This document shows positions 47,419 through 57,241 of a stretch of DNA of 64,000 bases, in pieces. Each line of letters begins with the position of its first letter. Position 1 is the stretch's first letter. This DNA is from Aeromonas aquatica (GTDB lineage: Bacteria > Pseudomonadota > Gammaproteobacteria > Enterobacterales > Aeromonadaceae): NCBI RefSeq assembly GCF_000764655.1, contig NZ_JRGL01000101.1:139203-203202 (forward strand), read 5' to 3'. The notes under the pieces are model-generated. The model was not told where the DNA came from, ran no database searches, and saw only the letters and a list, made by a program, of their open reading frames with translations. Made by a program: the position numbers and the translations under genes.

Positions 47419-49147
47419 GGGAGCCTCCGGAGGTGCTCTGCCAGCAGATGGCCAGGGCGAACCAGGCTGCGTGGGGGATCCACTGTTCCCCCCAACGCCA
47501 GTTCTGATCCAGCCGATCCTTGTACTCTTCCGGGATAAAGGCCAGATCCGCCTCGTCATCGAAACTGGCGGTGATGCCGTTGCAGATCCCCCCCAGTGCA
47601 TTGGGGTAGCCAGCGGTGTAGCTCGGGTTGTTGATGCCGTGCCCCGCCAGCATGCAGGTGTTGAAGGGATTCTGCCCCAAAATCCAGTCGAGCTGGCGCT
47701 GGCCGAAGGTGAGCAGCGACTTGTTTTGCTGCGGTCGTAGCTTGGCAGCGGAAAATGCCATGGCAGCCAGGGAGGCCAGCCGGGCGTTCTCTCCCTGCCA
47801 CCAGTAACCGGATTCGTTGTGGTGGGGGATGAAGAAGCTGACCCGGGGGGCTTCATCCACCCCTTTCACATACTGGCGGGCGAGGGCGAAGGGGTTGCCC
47901 GCCCGGGCGGCGAGGGCCAGCTCGGCGGCCAGCGCCTGCTGTACCACCAGCAGCGTGCTGGTCTGGCGCGCCGGTTCCGGCTCCATGCCTAGGTATTCGA
48001 TCAACGCCAGCACCGGCAGGCCCGCCTCGGCGGCATGGTAGTAGGGGCGACTGCCGTCGTCATTGGCGGCCCAGTAGTGGCCGAGATCCGGGTGCGGGCG
48101 CTGGCGGGCGCAGAGCCGGCTTGCCCTGTCCCTGGCCTCGCTCAGCCACGCATTGCCGAGAGTCCGGGTCAGCTCGACGGCGGCGAGCAGGGCGCAGTAG
48201 TCGTCGATGATGTTCTCGCGGCCGTCGTCCAGGTAGGTGAGGTTGTGCTCGCGCAGGTGCAGGTAGCCGCTGCTGGCCGCGTTGGCATAGCGGCTGGCAT
48301 CGAAATCACCGGTGGTGGATTCGCGGGCGGCGCGGGCCAGGGCGGCGATGGCCAGCCCCCCTCCCTGCCGGAAACCGGCCTGCCAGTTGCTGGACTTGAG
48401 CCCCTGCTGGGTGGCGTAGGCGCACAGTTCGCGTTGCTCGGGATCCTTGCTCCATTTGTCGAACAGGGTCATGTAGAAGAAGCCCGACTCGTCCTGCATC
48501 CGGCAGAGAAAATCGGCGCCGTGCAGTGCCTCGTCATTGAGCCGCTTGCACAGGTTCAGGCTGTCGATGTCGGTGCGGGTAGAGAGCAGCTCCCGGCACT
48601 TGAGCAGGGCCCAGACCACCATGGGGGTCTGCTGGGGATTGAGGTAGTTGGCGTAGGAGAGGTGGCTCAAATACTTGCTCATGTCGCCGCTGGCGTCGAA
48701 CCAGCCGCCGTGCACATCTCGCCGTTGCTCGCTGCCATAGAGGCGGGCATTGCGGTCGGCGCGATCGAAGGCGCCGCTGGCGCGCTGTCCCTTGAAGTAG
48801 TGGATCACATCGGAGAGGCAGGTGCGGCTCAGCAGTTCGGGGCCGATGGCGAAGCGGGCGGAGCGGGTCAGGGTGGGAGCCGTATCATGCTCACCGGAGC
48901 AGGTGACGGCCTCCAGCCGGTAGTGACCCGGCTCCTTGAAGGCGCTGAAGTCGGCGCGCCAGAAGGCGCGGCCCTGCCAGCCCGGCACCTGGCCTGCGGC
49001 CTGCAGCGGCGCCTCGAACAGGATCTGGCCATCGTCGAGGCGCAGCAGTCGCACCCGACCGCTGAGGTCGGCGTCGGCGGCGCTCTGCAACAGGGCCAGT
49101 TTGTGGCCGTCGCAGTCGTAACCCACCTGGTTGATCAAGAGTTCCAT
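47411..49147 (-). CDS. GH9 family exo-glucosaminidase-like enzyme
   Basis: A 578-residue glycoside hydrolase family 9 protein with an N-terminal immunoglobulin-like domain (ELLINQVGYDCDGHKLALL) and an (alpha/alpha)6 barrel. The catalytic aspartates are in HGGWFDASGDMSKYLSHLSY near 140. There is no signal peptide. In Vibrio the matching operon gene (VC0615) was described as a glucosaminidase acting on the non-reducing end of GlcN-containing oligosaccharides, rather than a cellulase. That role fits this context; it is inferred from position and family. The stop overlaps the kinase start. Confidence 0.87.
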   Translation of the reverse strand: MELLINQVGYDCDGHKLALLQSAADADLSGRVRLLRLDDGQILFEAPLQAAGQVPGWQGRAFWRADFSAFKEPGHYRLEAVTCSGEHDTAPTLTRSARFAIGPELLSRTCLSDVIHYFKGQRASGAFDRADRNARLYGSEQRRDVHGGWFDASGDMSKYLSHLSYANYLNPQQTPMVVWALLKCRELLSTRTDIDSLNLCKRLNDEALHGADFLCRMQDESGFFYMTLFDKWSKDPEQRELCAYATQQGLKSSNWQAGFRQGGGLAIAALARAARESTTGDFDASRYANAASSGYLHLREHNLTYLDDGRENIIDDYCALLAAVELTRTLGNAWLSEARDRASRLCARQRPHPDLGHYWAANDDGSRPYYHAAEAGLPVLALIEYLGMEPEPARQTSTLLVVQQALAAELALAARAGNPFALARQYVKGVDEAPRVSFFIPHHNESGYWWQGENARLASLAAMAFSAAKLRPQQNKSLLTFGQRQLDWILGQNPFNTCMLAGHGINNPSYTAGYPNALGGICNGITASFDDEADLAFIPEEYKDRLDQNWRWGEQWIPHAAWFALAICWQSTSGGSHD

Positions 49148-49210
49148 CGGGCGCTTGCTCCCTTATCTGGGCGAGAAGATGAACGGGCCTGGCGCCAAGG
49201 CCCGGGTGGC

Positions 49211-50212
49211 TTATTCGTGCAGGTAGCAGCGCACGAAGTGGTTGTCGGCGAGCTTGGTCACCGGCGGCAGGCTCTCCTTGCAGCGAGCCATGGCCTGATG
49301 GCAACGGCCGGCGAAGGGGCAGCCGCGGGATTCCGGCGTCCACAGCGGTATCTCCCCCTTGCGGCCCCCCTCCAGCTCGGCATGGATGCTTTTTTCGGGA
49401 TCCGGCACCGCCGAGATGAGCAGCTGGGTATAGGGGTGCTGGGGGTGGTGCAGGATCTCGTCCACCTCGCCCCACTCCACCATGTGGCCCACGTACATGA
49501 CCGCGAGATCTTCCGCCACATAGCGGGCGGTGGCGATGTCGTGGGTGATGTAGAGCATGGAGACGCCGAGCTCGTTCTTCATCTGCTCCATCAGGTTGAG
49601 GATGCCGATGCGAATGGAGACGTCGAGCATGGAGGTGGGCTCGTCCGCCAGCACCACCTCGGCCTCCACCGCTAGGTTGCGGGCGATGTTGACCCGCTGG
49701 CGCTGGCCGCCGGAGAGCTGGTGCGGGTACTTGGCCGCCGTCGCCTTGGCCGGGGTCAGCCCCACCTTCTCCAGCAGGTTGTAGACCATCTCCGGCAGGT
49801 CTTTCTTGTCGATCACCTTGCTGTGCAGCAGCAGGGGGCGGGCGATGTGGTGGTAGATGGTGTGGGTCGGGTTGAGCGAACCGAAGGGATCCTGCCACAC
49901 CATCTGCACGCTCTGGCGGTAGTCAAGCAAGGCCGTGCCCTTGTTGAACTCCTCCAGATCCCGGCCGCGATAGAGGATGCGACCGTTGGAGAGCTTGTAC
50001 ATCTTGGCGATGATCTTGGCGATGGTGCTCTTGCCGGAGCCGGATTCCCCCACCACCGCCAGGGCGCGGCCCCGGTGCAGGTTGAAGGTGATGTCGGACA
50101 GGGCCCGCATCTTGCCACTCTTGATGGCATTGGAGTTGACGGGGAAGTCCTTGTAGAGATGCTGGACCTCGATGATGGGCGCATCGGTTTGGGCGATTTG
50201 CATGACAGACAT
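49211..50212 (-). CDS. Chitooligosaccharide ABC transporter ATPase (DppF-like)
   Basis: A 333-residue ATPase of the peptide/opine/nickel importer class. The Walker A motif is GESGSGKSTIAK near 58, the signature is LSGGQRQRVNIARNL near 168, and Walker B is VVLADEPTSMLD near 189. The oligopeptide transporter C-terminal cysteine block is in SRGCPFAGRCHQAMARCKE near 295. It begins two bases after the stop of the DppD-like gene. With that ATPase and the two permeases it should drive uptake of chitooligosaccharides, as for VC0616-VC0620. Confidence 0.93.
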   Translation of the reverse strand: MSVMQIAQTDAPIIEVQHLYKDFPVNSNAIKSGKMRALSDITFNLHRGRALAVVGESGSGKSTIAKIIAKMYKLSNGRILYRGRDLEEFNKGTALLDYRQSVQMVWQDPFGSLNPTHTIYHHIARPLLLHSKVIDKKDLPEMVYNLLEKVGLTPAKATAAKYPHQLSGGQRQRVNIARNLAVEAEVVLADEPTSMLDVSIRIGILNLMEQMKNELGVSMLYITHDIATARYVAEDLAVMYVGHMVEWGEVDEILHHPQHPYTQLLISAVPDPEKSIHAELEGGRKGEIPLWTPESRGCPFAGRCHQAMARCKESLPPVTKLADNHFVRCYLHE

Positions 50213-50214
50213 CC

Positions 50215-51237
50215 TTAACAGCCAGCGGCCTTGTCCAGATAGATCGGGAGATCCGGTTGTTGCTCCGCCACCTCGTAGAGATGACAGGCGGTCTGTTGCC
50301 CAGGCCGGATCTCGGCGAGGGCGGTGTATTCCTGGCGGCAGCGCGCGTGCACCTTGGAGCAGCGGGCCTGGAAGCGGCAGCCGACCGGTACTTCCAGCAG
50401 GTTGAGCGGGGTGCCGGGGATCCCCTCCAGCACGGTTTTCGGGCCGTGCAGGGGTGGGAAGGAGTTGCCGAGCCCCTTGGTGTAGGGGTGCAGGGGCGCG
50501 GTCAGGATCGACTTGGACGGCGCCACTTCCACCAGTTCGCCGGCGTACATGATGCCGATGCGATCGCAGAACTCGACCATGAGCGACAGGTCATGGGTGA
50601 TGAAGAGGATGGAGAAGTTGAACTTCTCCTTGAGCGCATAGACCTTCTGCAGGATCTCCCGCTGCACCACCACGTCCAGCGCCGTGGTCGGCTCGTCCAT
50701 GATCAGCAGCTCGGGGTTGAGGGCCATGGCGATGGCGATCACCAACCGCTGGCGCATGCCGCCGGAGAACTGGTGCGGGTAATCCCGCAGCCGGCTCGGG
50801 TGAATGTCGACGATTTCCAGCAGCTCCTGGGCACGCTTGATCGCCTCGTAACGGGTCAGCCCCGGGTTGTGGGCGATCAGCACGTCGCAGAACTGCTCTT
50901 CCATGCGCAGCACGGGGTTGAGTGCGTTCATGGCGGACTGGAACACCACGCTCGCCTGACGCCAGCGGTAGCTGCGCAGCCGCTCGTCGTCGAAGTGCAG
51001 TATGTTCTCGCCCTTGAACAGGATCTCGCCACCGCTGATGTAGGCGGGCGGCTTGTGCAGCCGGGCCACCGAGAAGGCAACCGTGGACTTGCCGCAGCCG
51101 GATTCGCCGGCGAGGCCGAAGACCTCACCCGGCATGATGTCAAAGCTGACCGAGTTGACGGCGCGCACGTCGCCGCTCTCTGTGATGTAGTCGACGCAGA
51201 GCTGGCGCACCGACAGCAGGGGTTGTTGCGAGGTCAT
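50215..51237 (-). CDS. Chitooligosaccharide ABC transporter ATPase (DppD-like)
   Basis: A 340-residue ATPase partner. Walker A is [12 protein letters not shown] near 44, the signature is [15 protein letters not shown] near 160, Walker B is [12 protein letters not shown] near 180, and the C-terminal cysteine motif is [17 protein letters not shown]. The ATG at 51237 overlaps the stop of the DppC-like permease by four bases (ATGA), so the two are coupled. The frame continues about 195 codons upstream through the permease gene in a wrong frame; that extension is rejected. Confidence 0.93.
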   Translation of the reverse strand: MTSQQPLLSVRQLCVDYITESGDVRAVNSVSFDIMPGEVFGLAGESGCGKSTVAFSVARLHKPPAYISGGEILFKGENILHFDDERLRSYRWRQASVVFQSAMNALNPVLRMEEQFCDVLIAHNPGLTRYEAIKRAQELLEIVDIHPSRLRDYPHQFSGGMRQRLVIAIAMALNPELLIMDEPTTALDVVVQREILQKVYALKEKFNFSILFITHDLSLMVEFCDRIGIMYAGELVEVAPSKSILTAPLHPYTKGLGNSFPPLHGPKTVLEGIPGTPLNLLEVPVGCRFQARCSKVHARCRQEYTALAEIRPGQQTACHLYEVAEQQPDLPIYLDKAAGC

Positions 51238-52148
51238 GCTGTCTTCTCCTGAGCGACGGTTACCGGGACGGGGGCGGCGAGCTGCTTCCAGCGACGTAAT
51301 CCCTTGTGGGAGCGCAGCTGCGGGTTGGCTATCTCGTCGATGGCGAAGTTGAGCATGGCGAGGCCGGCGCCCAGGGTGGCGATGGCGAAGCAGGGGGCCA
51401 GGATCTCCCACCAGGCGCCCACCAGGATGGCGCTCGAGGTCTGGGCGTTGTAGAGCATGATGCCCCAGCTGACCACGGTCGGATCGCCGAGCCCCAGGAA
51501 CTCCAGGGTCGCCTCGGTGACGATGGCGTAGATGATGGAGCCGATGAAGCTCACGCCGATGATGGAGATGAGGTTGGGCAGTATCTCCACCAGGATGATG
51601 CGCCAGGCTGGCTCCCCCAGCACCTCGGCGGCGATGACGAACTCTTTCTCGCGCAGGGCCAGGGTCTGGGCCCGGATCACCCGGGCGCCGTAGGCCCAGG
51701 AGGTGAAGCCTATGATGAGGGCGATCACCGTCGGTGACGCCTCCCCGATAAAGCTGGCCAGCACCAGTAGCAAGGGGAGGTTCGGGATCACCAGCACCAC
51801 GTTCATCAGGAAGGTGAGGCACTCGTCCACCACGCCACCGAAATAACCGGCGGTGATGCCGATGCCGATGGCCAGGGCGCAGACCAGCAGCCCGGCCCCG
51901 AATCCCACCATCAGGGAGATGCGGGCGCCGTGGGTGAACTGGGACCAGAGATCGTGGCCCATGCGGCTGGATCCCATCACCAGCTCCACGCTGGGGGGCT
52001 GGTGCGGGCGGGCGACCCGCTTGGTGGGCTCGTTGCTGGCGAGCAGCGGGGCAAACAGGGCCATCAGCACGAAGGTGACCACGATGGCGAGACCGAAGGC
52101 GGCCTTCTTGTTGCCCAGCAAAATTTTCAAGATAGTCGGCATACGCAT
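51234..52148 (-). CDS. Chitooligosaccharide ABC transporter permease (DppC-like)
   Basis: A 304-residue inner-membrane permease with about six helices. An N-terminal OppC-type helix (AAFGLAIVVTFVLMALFAPLL) precedes the transport domain. The EAA loop that docks the ATPase is EVLGEPAWRIILVEILPNLIS near 188. It is separated by one base from the first permease gene and overlaps the next ATPase gene. Confidence 0.92.
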   Translation of the reverse strand: MRMPTILKILLGNKKAAFGLAIVVTFVLMALFAPLLASNEPTKRVARPHQPPSVELVMGSSRMGHDLWSQFTHGARISLMVGFGAGLLVCALAIGIGITAGYFGGVVDECLTFLMNVVLVIPNLPLLLVLASFIGEASPTVIALIIGFTSWAYGARVIRAQTLALREKEFVIAAEVLGEPAWRIILVEILPNLISIIGVSFIGSIIYAIVTEATLEFLGLGDPTVVSWGIMLYNAQTSSAILVGAWWEILAPCFAIATLGAGLAMLNFAIDEIANPQLRSHKGLRRWKQLAAPVPVTVAQEKTA

Positions 52149-52149
52149 C

Positions 52150-53133
52150 TTATTTGCCTCCTGTACGCAGACGGGGATCCAGGAAGACGTAGAGCATGTC
52201 GGCCAGGAAGTTAAAACTGAGCATGGTGATGGTCATGATGAGCAGTTGCCCCTGGATCAGCGGGTAGTCGCGCGCCAGTATGCCCTGATAGAGCGTCAGC
52301 CCCAGCCCCGGGTAGTTGAAGATGACCTCGGTGATGAGGGAGCCACCGATGACGAAACCGAGCGCCATGGAGAGGGCGGTGACGCTGGGCAGCACGGCGT
52401 TGCGGGCGCCGTAGTTGAAGATCACCCTGTTGTTGGAGAGCCCCTTGGCCTTGGCCATGGTGATGTAGTCCTCCCCCAGCAAGTTGATCATGTTGTTGCG
52501 CATGGTGATGAGGAATCCCCCCACCTGCACCAGCGCCAGGGTGCCGACCGGCATGATGGCGTGCAGCATGATGCTCTTGATGTGTTCCCAGCCGAAATCG
52601 GCCTTGATCTCCGGGCTGTAGGCGTAGCCGATGGGCAACCAGCCGAGGCTGACCCCGAACAGAAAGAGGGCGAGCAGGGAGACCACCACCGGCGGTATGG
52701 CCTGCATCACCAGGGTGAGCGGCGAGAGGATGCTGTCCATGCGGCCACCCCGGTACCAGGCGGCGAAGATGCCGACGATGGAACCGATGGAGAAGCTGAT
52801 GATGGTGGAGGTGCCCACCAGGAACAGGGTCCAGCCGATGGCACGGCCGAGCACATCGGCGACCGGTTGCGGGTAATAACGCACCGAGGTGCCGAGATCC
52901 CAGGTGAAGACGCTCTTCACATAGGTGAGAAACTGGGTGCCGATAGGGCCGTCAACGAAGCCGAAGGTGGCTTTGAGGGCTTCCAGGGCGGCAGGTTCCA
53001 TCATGGCGCCGGCTCGGGCAAACATGACGGAGACGGGATCCCCTGGCATGGCTCTTGGCAACAGGAAGTTGATGGTGGCGGCCACCAGGAAGGCGACCAG
53101 ATAGAAGGAGAAACGTCTTAATATAAATCCCAT
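52150..53133 (-). CDS. Chitooligosaccharide ABC transporter permease (DppB-like)
   Basis: A 327-residue inner-membrane permease of the DppB/OppB class with six helices. MGFILRRFSFYLVAFLVAAT starts the first helix, LPRAMPGDPVSVMFA follows, and the EAA loop is AKAKGLSNNRVIFNYGARNAV near 235. ATG 53133 follows AAAGG; the earlier start adds a leader without support. It comes after the binding-protein gene, from which it is separated by 117 bases with a stable hairpin. Confidence 0.92.
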   Translation of the reverse strand: MGFILRRFSFYLVAFLVAATINFLLPRAMPGDPVSVMFARAGAMMEPAALEALKATFGFVDGPIGTQFLTYVKSVFTWDLGTSVRYYPQPVADVLGRAIGWTLFLVGTSTIISFSIGSIVGIFAAWYRGGRMDSILSPLTLVMQAIPPVVVSLLALFLFGVSLGWLPIGYAYSPEIKADFGWEHIKSIMLHAIMPVGTLALVQVGGFLITMRNNMINLLGEDYITMAKAKGLSNNRVIFNYGARNAVLPSVTALSMALGFVIGGSLITEVIFNYPGLGLTLYQGILARDYPLIQGQLLIMTITMLSFNFLADMLYVFLDPRLRTGGK

Positions 53134-53225
53134 GGTAAACCCTTTTACTGCAAGCCTGCCCCGCGCCGGGCAAAGCTCCCCCAACCCCGTGCGATACGGG
53201 GGATGGAAGACATGGCGGGGAAAAG

Positions 53226-53243
53226 GGCCCCCCGCAGGGGGCC
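53226..53243 (-). other. Hairpin between binding protein and permease genes
   Basis: The 7-bp all-GC stem GGCCCCC / GGGGGCC has a CGCA loop and no T tract. In such operons this kind of hairpin protects the upstream binding-protein mRNA and lowers expression of the distal genes; that role is inferred. Confidence 0.55.
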
Positions 53244-53250
53244 GAGGTGG

Positions 53251-54933
53251 TTAGCTGTTTGGCTTGAGTGACAACACGTGCAGCAGACGCTCCGGGGTGT
53301 CCGGGTGCAGTTGCGGCTTGGCGACCGGGTTGTCGGCACTGAACCAGCCATTGAAGCGCTTGGTGCTGTATTCGTACCAGGTCGGGTTGTTGAACACCGG
53401 GATGATGGTCTGGTTGGCCCCGACCCGCTCCTGGATGGCAAACATGATCTCTTTCTGCTTGGCCGCATCGGCGGTCTGGGTGAAGTCATCGATCAGCTTG
53501 TCCAGAGCCGGATCCTTGTAGCGAGGCGCCGCGAAGCGGTTACCGCGCTCACCCATGTTGCGGGAGTGGAAGGCGGTCTCGAAGTACTTGTGCGGGTTGG
53601 CACCGGCAAAGTAGCCCTGCAGGGCGACGTCGAAGTCACCGGTGATCAGGTTCTCGGTCCAGACGGTGGCTTCCGGAGTGGAGGTCTTGGCGTTCAGGCC
53701 CAGTGCCTGCAGGCCTTCGACCCCGATCTGGACTGTGTTGACCCAGTCGGTCCAGCCATTCGGTACCAGTACCTTGAACTCGATCTTCTTGCAGCTCGGG
53801 GTGTCGAGGAACTTGTCGCCGTCACAGTCCTTGTAGCCGGCCTGTTTCAGCAGTGCCTTGGCACCTTCCAGGTCGAACTTGTTGAACTGGCCGTATTTCT
53901 TCTCGACATCCGGGTTGTCCCAGGAGGCGAACGCCTTGCCCAGACCCGACGGGTATTCGTTGACGGTCGGGTAGCCGTAGCCCGCGATGTCCACCATGGA
54001 CTGGCGATCCATCGCCATGGAGAAGGCGCGGCGGAAGTTGATGTCGTTGAAGGCTTCGTGGTTGCCCGGGTTCTTGGTCTGGAAGTTGACGTTGAATGCC
54101 ACTGTGCCGGAGGCGGGGAACCAGTACTTGTTGTTCTTCGGATCGTTGCCGACGTAGAGGCGCTCGATGTCCGGTACGAAGGAGCCGAACCAGTCCACAT
54201 CACCCTTCATCACCGCGGCCAGAACCTGGTCGTTGGTGGCCATCTGCGGCATGCGGATGCAGTCGATGGCGAGGCTGGCGTTGTCCCAGTAGTGCGGGTT
54301 GCGGCACTGGGTGTAAAGCTGAGCGGAGAAGTTGTCCACTTCGGTGAAGGGACCGGTACCGACCGGCTTGTCGTTGGTGAAGGCCACCGGATCCTTGACC
54401 GACTTCCACTGGTGCTCGGGCACGATGGGCACCAGTACGATGTCGTTCACCACGTTGGTGTTGACCTCGGTCAGGTCGAACTTGATCTTGTGATCACCCA
54501 GCTTCTCGACGTTCTTGATCTGAGTCCAGATGGAGCGCTCATCCAGCGCCTTGTTGGCCTTGACCAGATTGAAGGAGAAGATGACGTCGTCGGCGGTGAA
54601 GGCTTCACCATCGGACCACTTGACCCCGTCACGGAGATCGAAGGTGACGGATTTCAGATCATCGCTGAAGGCGTAGTTGGTGGCCAGACGATAGACGGGT
54701 TTGCCACCCTGCATATCGTTGAAGATCACCAGCGGTTCATAGATGAAGTGACGGGTAGTGTGCAGCAGACCGGCCTGCAGGAAGGGGTTGAAGTTCTTGA
54801 CCCATGCGGTTTCCTGCTGTGCGACCAGGGTCAGCACCGTTTTGTTCTCGGCGGCCATGGCGGTACCGGCGGCACCGAGCATCAGGGTTCCCAGCATGAC
54901 TGAGGTAGCGATTTTGGATACTTTGGCAAGCAT
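53251..54933 (-). CDS. Periplasmic chitooligosaccharide-binding protein (CBP-like)
   Basis: A 560-residue solute-binding protein of the peptide/oligosaccharide class (SBP family 5). The signal peptide MLAKVSKIATSVMLGTLMLG... is cut near residue 27 after AMA. Family features include WAWV/NFNPFLQAG near 48, YEPLVIFND near 66 and VKWSDGEAFTADDVIFSFN near 106. In V. cholerae the corresponding CBP (VC0620) also holds the sensor ChiS inactive until chitin oligosaccharides bind. ChiS is not in this window. ATG 54933 follows AAAGGA. It is the first gene of the operon. Confidence 0.93.
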   Translation of the reverse strand: MLAKVSKIATSVMLGTLMLGAAGTAMAAENKTVLTLVAQQETAWVKNFNPFLQAGLLHTTRHFIYEPLVIFNDMQGGKPVYRLATNYAFSDDLKSVTFDLRDGVKWSDGEAFTADDVIFSFNLVKANKALDERSIWTQIKNVEKLGDHKIKFDLTEVNTNVVNDIVLVPIVPEHQWKSVKDPVAFTNDKPVGTGPFTEVDNFSAQLYTQCRNPHYWDNASLAIDCIRMPQMATNDQVLAAVMKGDVDWFGSFVPDIERLYVGNDPKNNKYWFPASGTVAFNVNFQTKNPGNHEAFNDINFRRAFSMAMDRQSMVDIAGYGYPTVNEYPSGLGKAFASWDNPDVEKKYGQFNKFDLEGAKALLKQAGYKDCDGDKFLDTPSCKKIEFKVLVPNGWTDWVNTVQIGVEGLQALGLNAKTSTPEATVWTENLITGDFDVALQGYFAGANPHKYFETAFHSRNMGERGNRFAAPRYKDPALDKLIDDFTQTADAAKQKEIMFAIQERVGANQTIIPVFNNPTWYEYSTKRFNGWFSADNPVAKPQLHPDTPERLLHVLSLKPNS

Positions 54934-55521
54934 ATGTTTTCCTTTCTTATTGGGTCTTCCATCTTTGGAATGGAGCGCCGAGATCGCATGCTTGGATGTC
55001 GGCCCTCTATGTTGGTCAGGTTTTGCACCCTTGTAGTTGTGTCGTCCAACGCCACTAGAAAAGCAGAATTAACAGGAAAACAACAACTGTTCATTTCGTC
55101 GATATCGTAAAAACGCACGCCGTCTCGTCATTCTCGTCAATTTGTTTTTTTAAACCTTTAAAATTATATAGTTGCATTAATTCTCAGGAAACACCAAGTC
55201 ACCCTTTATGACAGTTCCAAGACGATACTGTGAACTGGATCGTGCTCGATTTTTATCCTGGTAGCTGGCTTTTTTTTGTACTTGAAACAAGAAGCAGGTA
55301 TTCGACCGAGGATGTGATCGGGCTCACTGAGGCGAAGCTTGTGCCGACATGGGAGGAAAAGGGCGCAGCCGCTGCTGGCCGGGCCCAAGATCCTGCCGGC
55401 GCCATGCTCCTGTCGCTTGCTTCTGGCGTCAGAAATAACAGCCATAAAAAAAGCCAGTCGGCGTGTGCCGACTGGCTTCTCGTGGGCACCGGCATGGCCG
55501 GCAGCCGGGTTGTGGCAGGGC
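54934..55521. other. Promoter region of the chitooligosaccharide operon, and rimO trailer
   Basis: This 588-base gap lies upstream of the CBP gene and downstream of rimO. The part nearest the CBP gene (about 55040-55200) is AT-rich and probably holds the operon promoter. No named operator, riboswitch or gene was recognised. Confidence 0.5.
55446..55482 (-). terminator. Terminator of rimO
   Basis: The 11-bp stem AGCCAGTCGGC / GCCGACTGGCT is followed, on the minus strand, by a T run (seven A at 55446-55452 on the plus strand). Confidence 0.88.
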
Positions 55522-56850
55522 TTAGCCTACCAGGCTGGCCCACAGATCGTATTCGTCCGCTTCATCGATGCGCACCTTGACCAGGTCGCCGGGCTTGAGG
55601 CCGGTCTCGCCGTTCAAGTAGACCAGGCCGTCGATCTCGGGGGCATCGGCGAAGGAGCGGCCGGTGGCGCCCTCTTCGTCCACGCCGTCGATCAGCACCG
55701 TCATCTCCTGGCCGACCTTGCGGGCCAGCTTGCGGATGGAGACCTGCTGTTGCAGCTCCATGAAGCGCACGAAGCGCTCTTCCTGGATATCTTCCGGTAC
55801 CGGATCCGGCAGCTCGTTGGCCTTGGCGCCATCAACCGGGCTGTATTTGAAGCAGCCGACCCGGTCCAGCTCCGCCTTGTCGATGAAGTCCAGCAGCATC
55901 TGGAACTCTTCTTCGGTCTCGCCGGGGAAGCCGACGATGAAGGTGGACCGCAGGGTGATCTCGGGGCAGATCTCGCGCCACTTCTGGATGCGCTCCAGGG
56001 TGCGCTCGACGGTGCCGGGGCGCTTCATCAGCTTCAGGATGCGCGGACTGGCGTGTTGCAGCGGGATGTCGAGGTAGGGCAGTACCTTGCCATCGCGCAT
56101 CAGCGGGATGACGTCGTCCACGTGCGGGTAGGGGTAGACGTAGTGCAGGCGCACCCAGATGTCGAGCTTGGCCAGCTCTTCACACAGGGCCACCATGCTG
56201 GTCTTGACCGGCATGCCGTCGTAGAAACCGGTGCGGTGCTTGACGTCCACGCCGTAGGCGGAGGTGTCCTGGGAGATCACCAGGAGTTCCTTCACGCCGG
56301 CCTCTTTCAGGCGTTTGGCCTCGGCCAGCACTTCACCGATGGGGCGGCTCACCAGATCCCCGCGCATGGAGGGGATGATACAGAAGGTGCAGCGGTGGTT
56401 GCAGCCTTCGGAAATTTTGAGATAGGCGTAGTGACGTGGGGTCAGTTTGACACCGTGGGCCGGCACTAGGCTGGTGAAGGGGTTGTGGGTCGGCTTGGCC
56501 ACGTATTTGTGGACGTGACCGAGCACCTCTTCGTAGGCGTGGGGACCGGTGATCTCGAGCACCTTGGGGTGGATCTCGCGGATCTGATCTACTTTGGCGC
56601 CGAGGCAACCGGTGACTATCACCTTGCCGTTCTCGGCGAGGGCCTCGCCGATGGCTTCCAGAGACTCCTGTACCGCGCTGTCGATGAAACCGCAGGTGTT
56701 GACCACCACCAGCTCCGCATCGTCATAGCTGGGCACCACGTCGTACCCTTCGGTACGCAGCTGGGTCAGGATGCGCTCGGAATCGACCAGGTTTTTGGGG
56801 CAACCCAAGGAGACGAATCCTACTTTGGGGGCCTGTTTTATGTTGGACAT
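55522..56850 (-). CDS. rimO: Ribosomal protein S12 methylthiotransferase RimO
   Basis: A 442-residue radical SAM methylthiotransferase that modifies aspartate 88 of ribosomal protein S12. The N-terminal UPF0004 domain has [16 protein letters not shown] near 10 and NTCGFIDSA near 50 with its cluster cysteines. The radical SAM motif is [15 protein letters not shown] near 147. The C-terminal TRAM domain covers the last 65 residues. Length matches E. coli RimO (441). It is monocistronic. Confidence 0.97.
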   Translation of the reverse strand: MSNIKQAPKVGFVSLGCPKNLVDSERILTQLRTEGYDVVPSYDDAELVVVNTCGFIDSAVQESLEAIGEALAENGKVIVTGCLGAKVDQIREIHPKVLEITGPHAYEEVLGHVHKYVAKPTHNPFTSLVPAHGVKLTPRHYAYLKISEGCNHRCTFCIIPSMRGDLVSRPIGEVLAEAKRLKEAGVKELLVISQDTSAYGVDVKHRTGFYDGMPVKTSMVALCEELAKLDIWVRLHYVYPYPHVDDVIPLMRDGKVLPYLDIPLQHASPRILKLMKRPGTVERTLERIQKWREICPEITLRSTFIVGFPGETEEEFQMLLDFIDKAELDRVGCFKYSPVDGAKANELPDPVPEDIQEERFVRFMELQQQVSIRKLARKVGQEMTVLIDGVDEEGATGRSFADAPEIDGLVYLNGETGLKPGDLVKVRIDEADEYDLWASLVG

Positions 56851-57241
56851 CGCTCAATCACTCTTAGGTGGCTCTCTTATAAGGGCGCGGATTTTACCGG
56901 AATGGCTAACCAAAAACTATACAGCCGGTGAAACGGAGCGGAACAATCTTTGTGGTGGTCGGCGTGCTGGCGGTCGAGTGAGAGGATCCGGCCACTCATC
57001 GGGGGCGGGAATATGAAGGGGCCGCTTTTGCCTGCCGGGCGCGCGGGACGGCGGGCAAGGGCCTCAGGGCTGATGGCGGCGACAGGTGCAGGGGCTGGCA
57101 TGGCCACGGGGGCACTGCGATCCGATGGAGTGATCCATGGCGACGCCAGACTGGCATCAGTCAACCTGGGAGAGCAGGGCTGGGGATATCCACCGGCAGA
57201 AAGCGGGGCCATAGGCCCCGCTTGTTCAGGAATGGCACGCC
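56851..57241. other. Gap between rimO and the permease gene
   Basis: A 391-base gap with no supported gene. It holds the rimO promoter near 56851-56950 and a terminator for the permease gene near 57201. An apparent plus-strand open frame of 105 codons is alanine- and glycine-rich with no ribosome site. Confidence 0.5.
57201..57225 (-). terminator. Terminator of the ArsP-like gene
   Basis: The 10-bp perfect stem AAGCGGGGCC / GGCCCCGCTT with an ATA loop lies about 17 bases after the stop codon. Confidence 0.7.
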
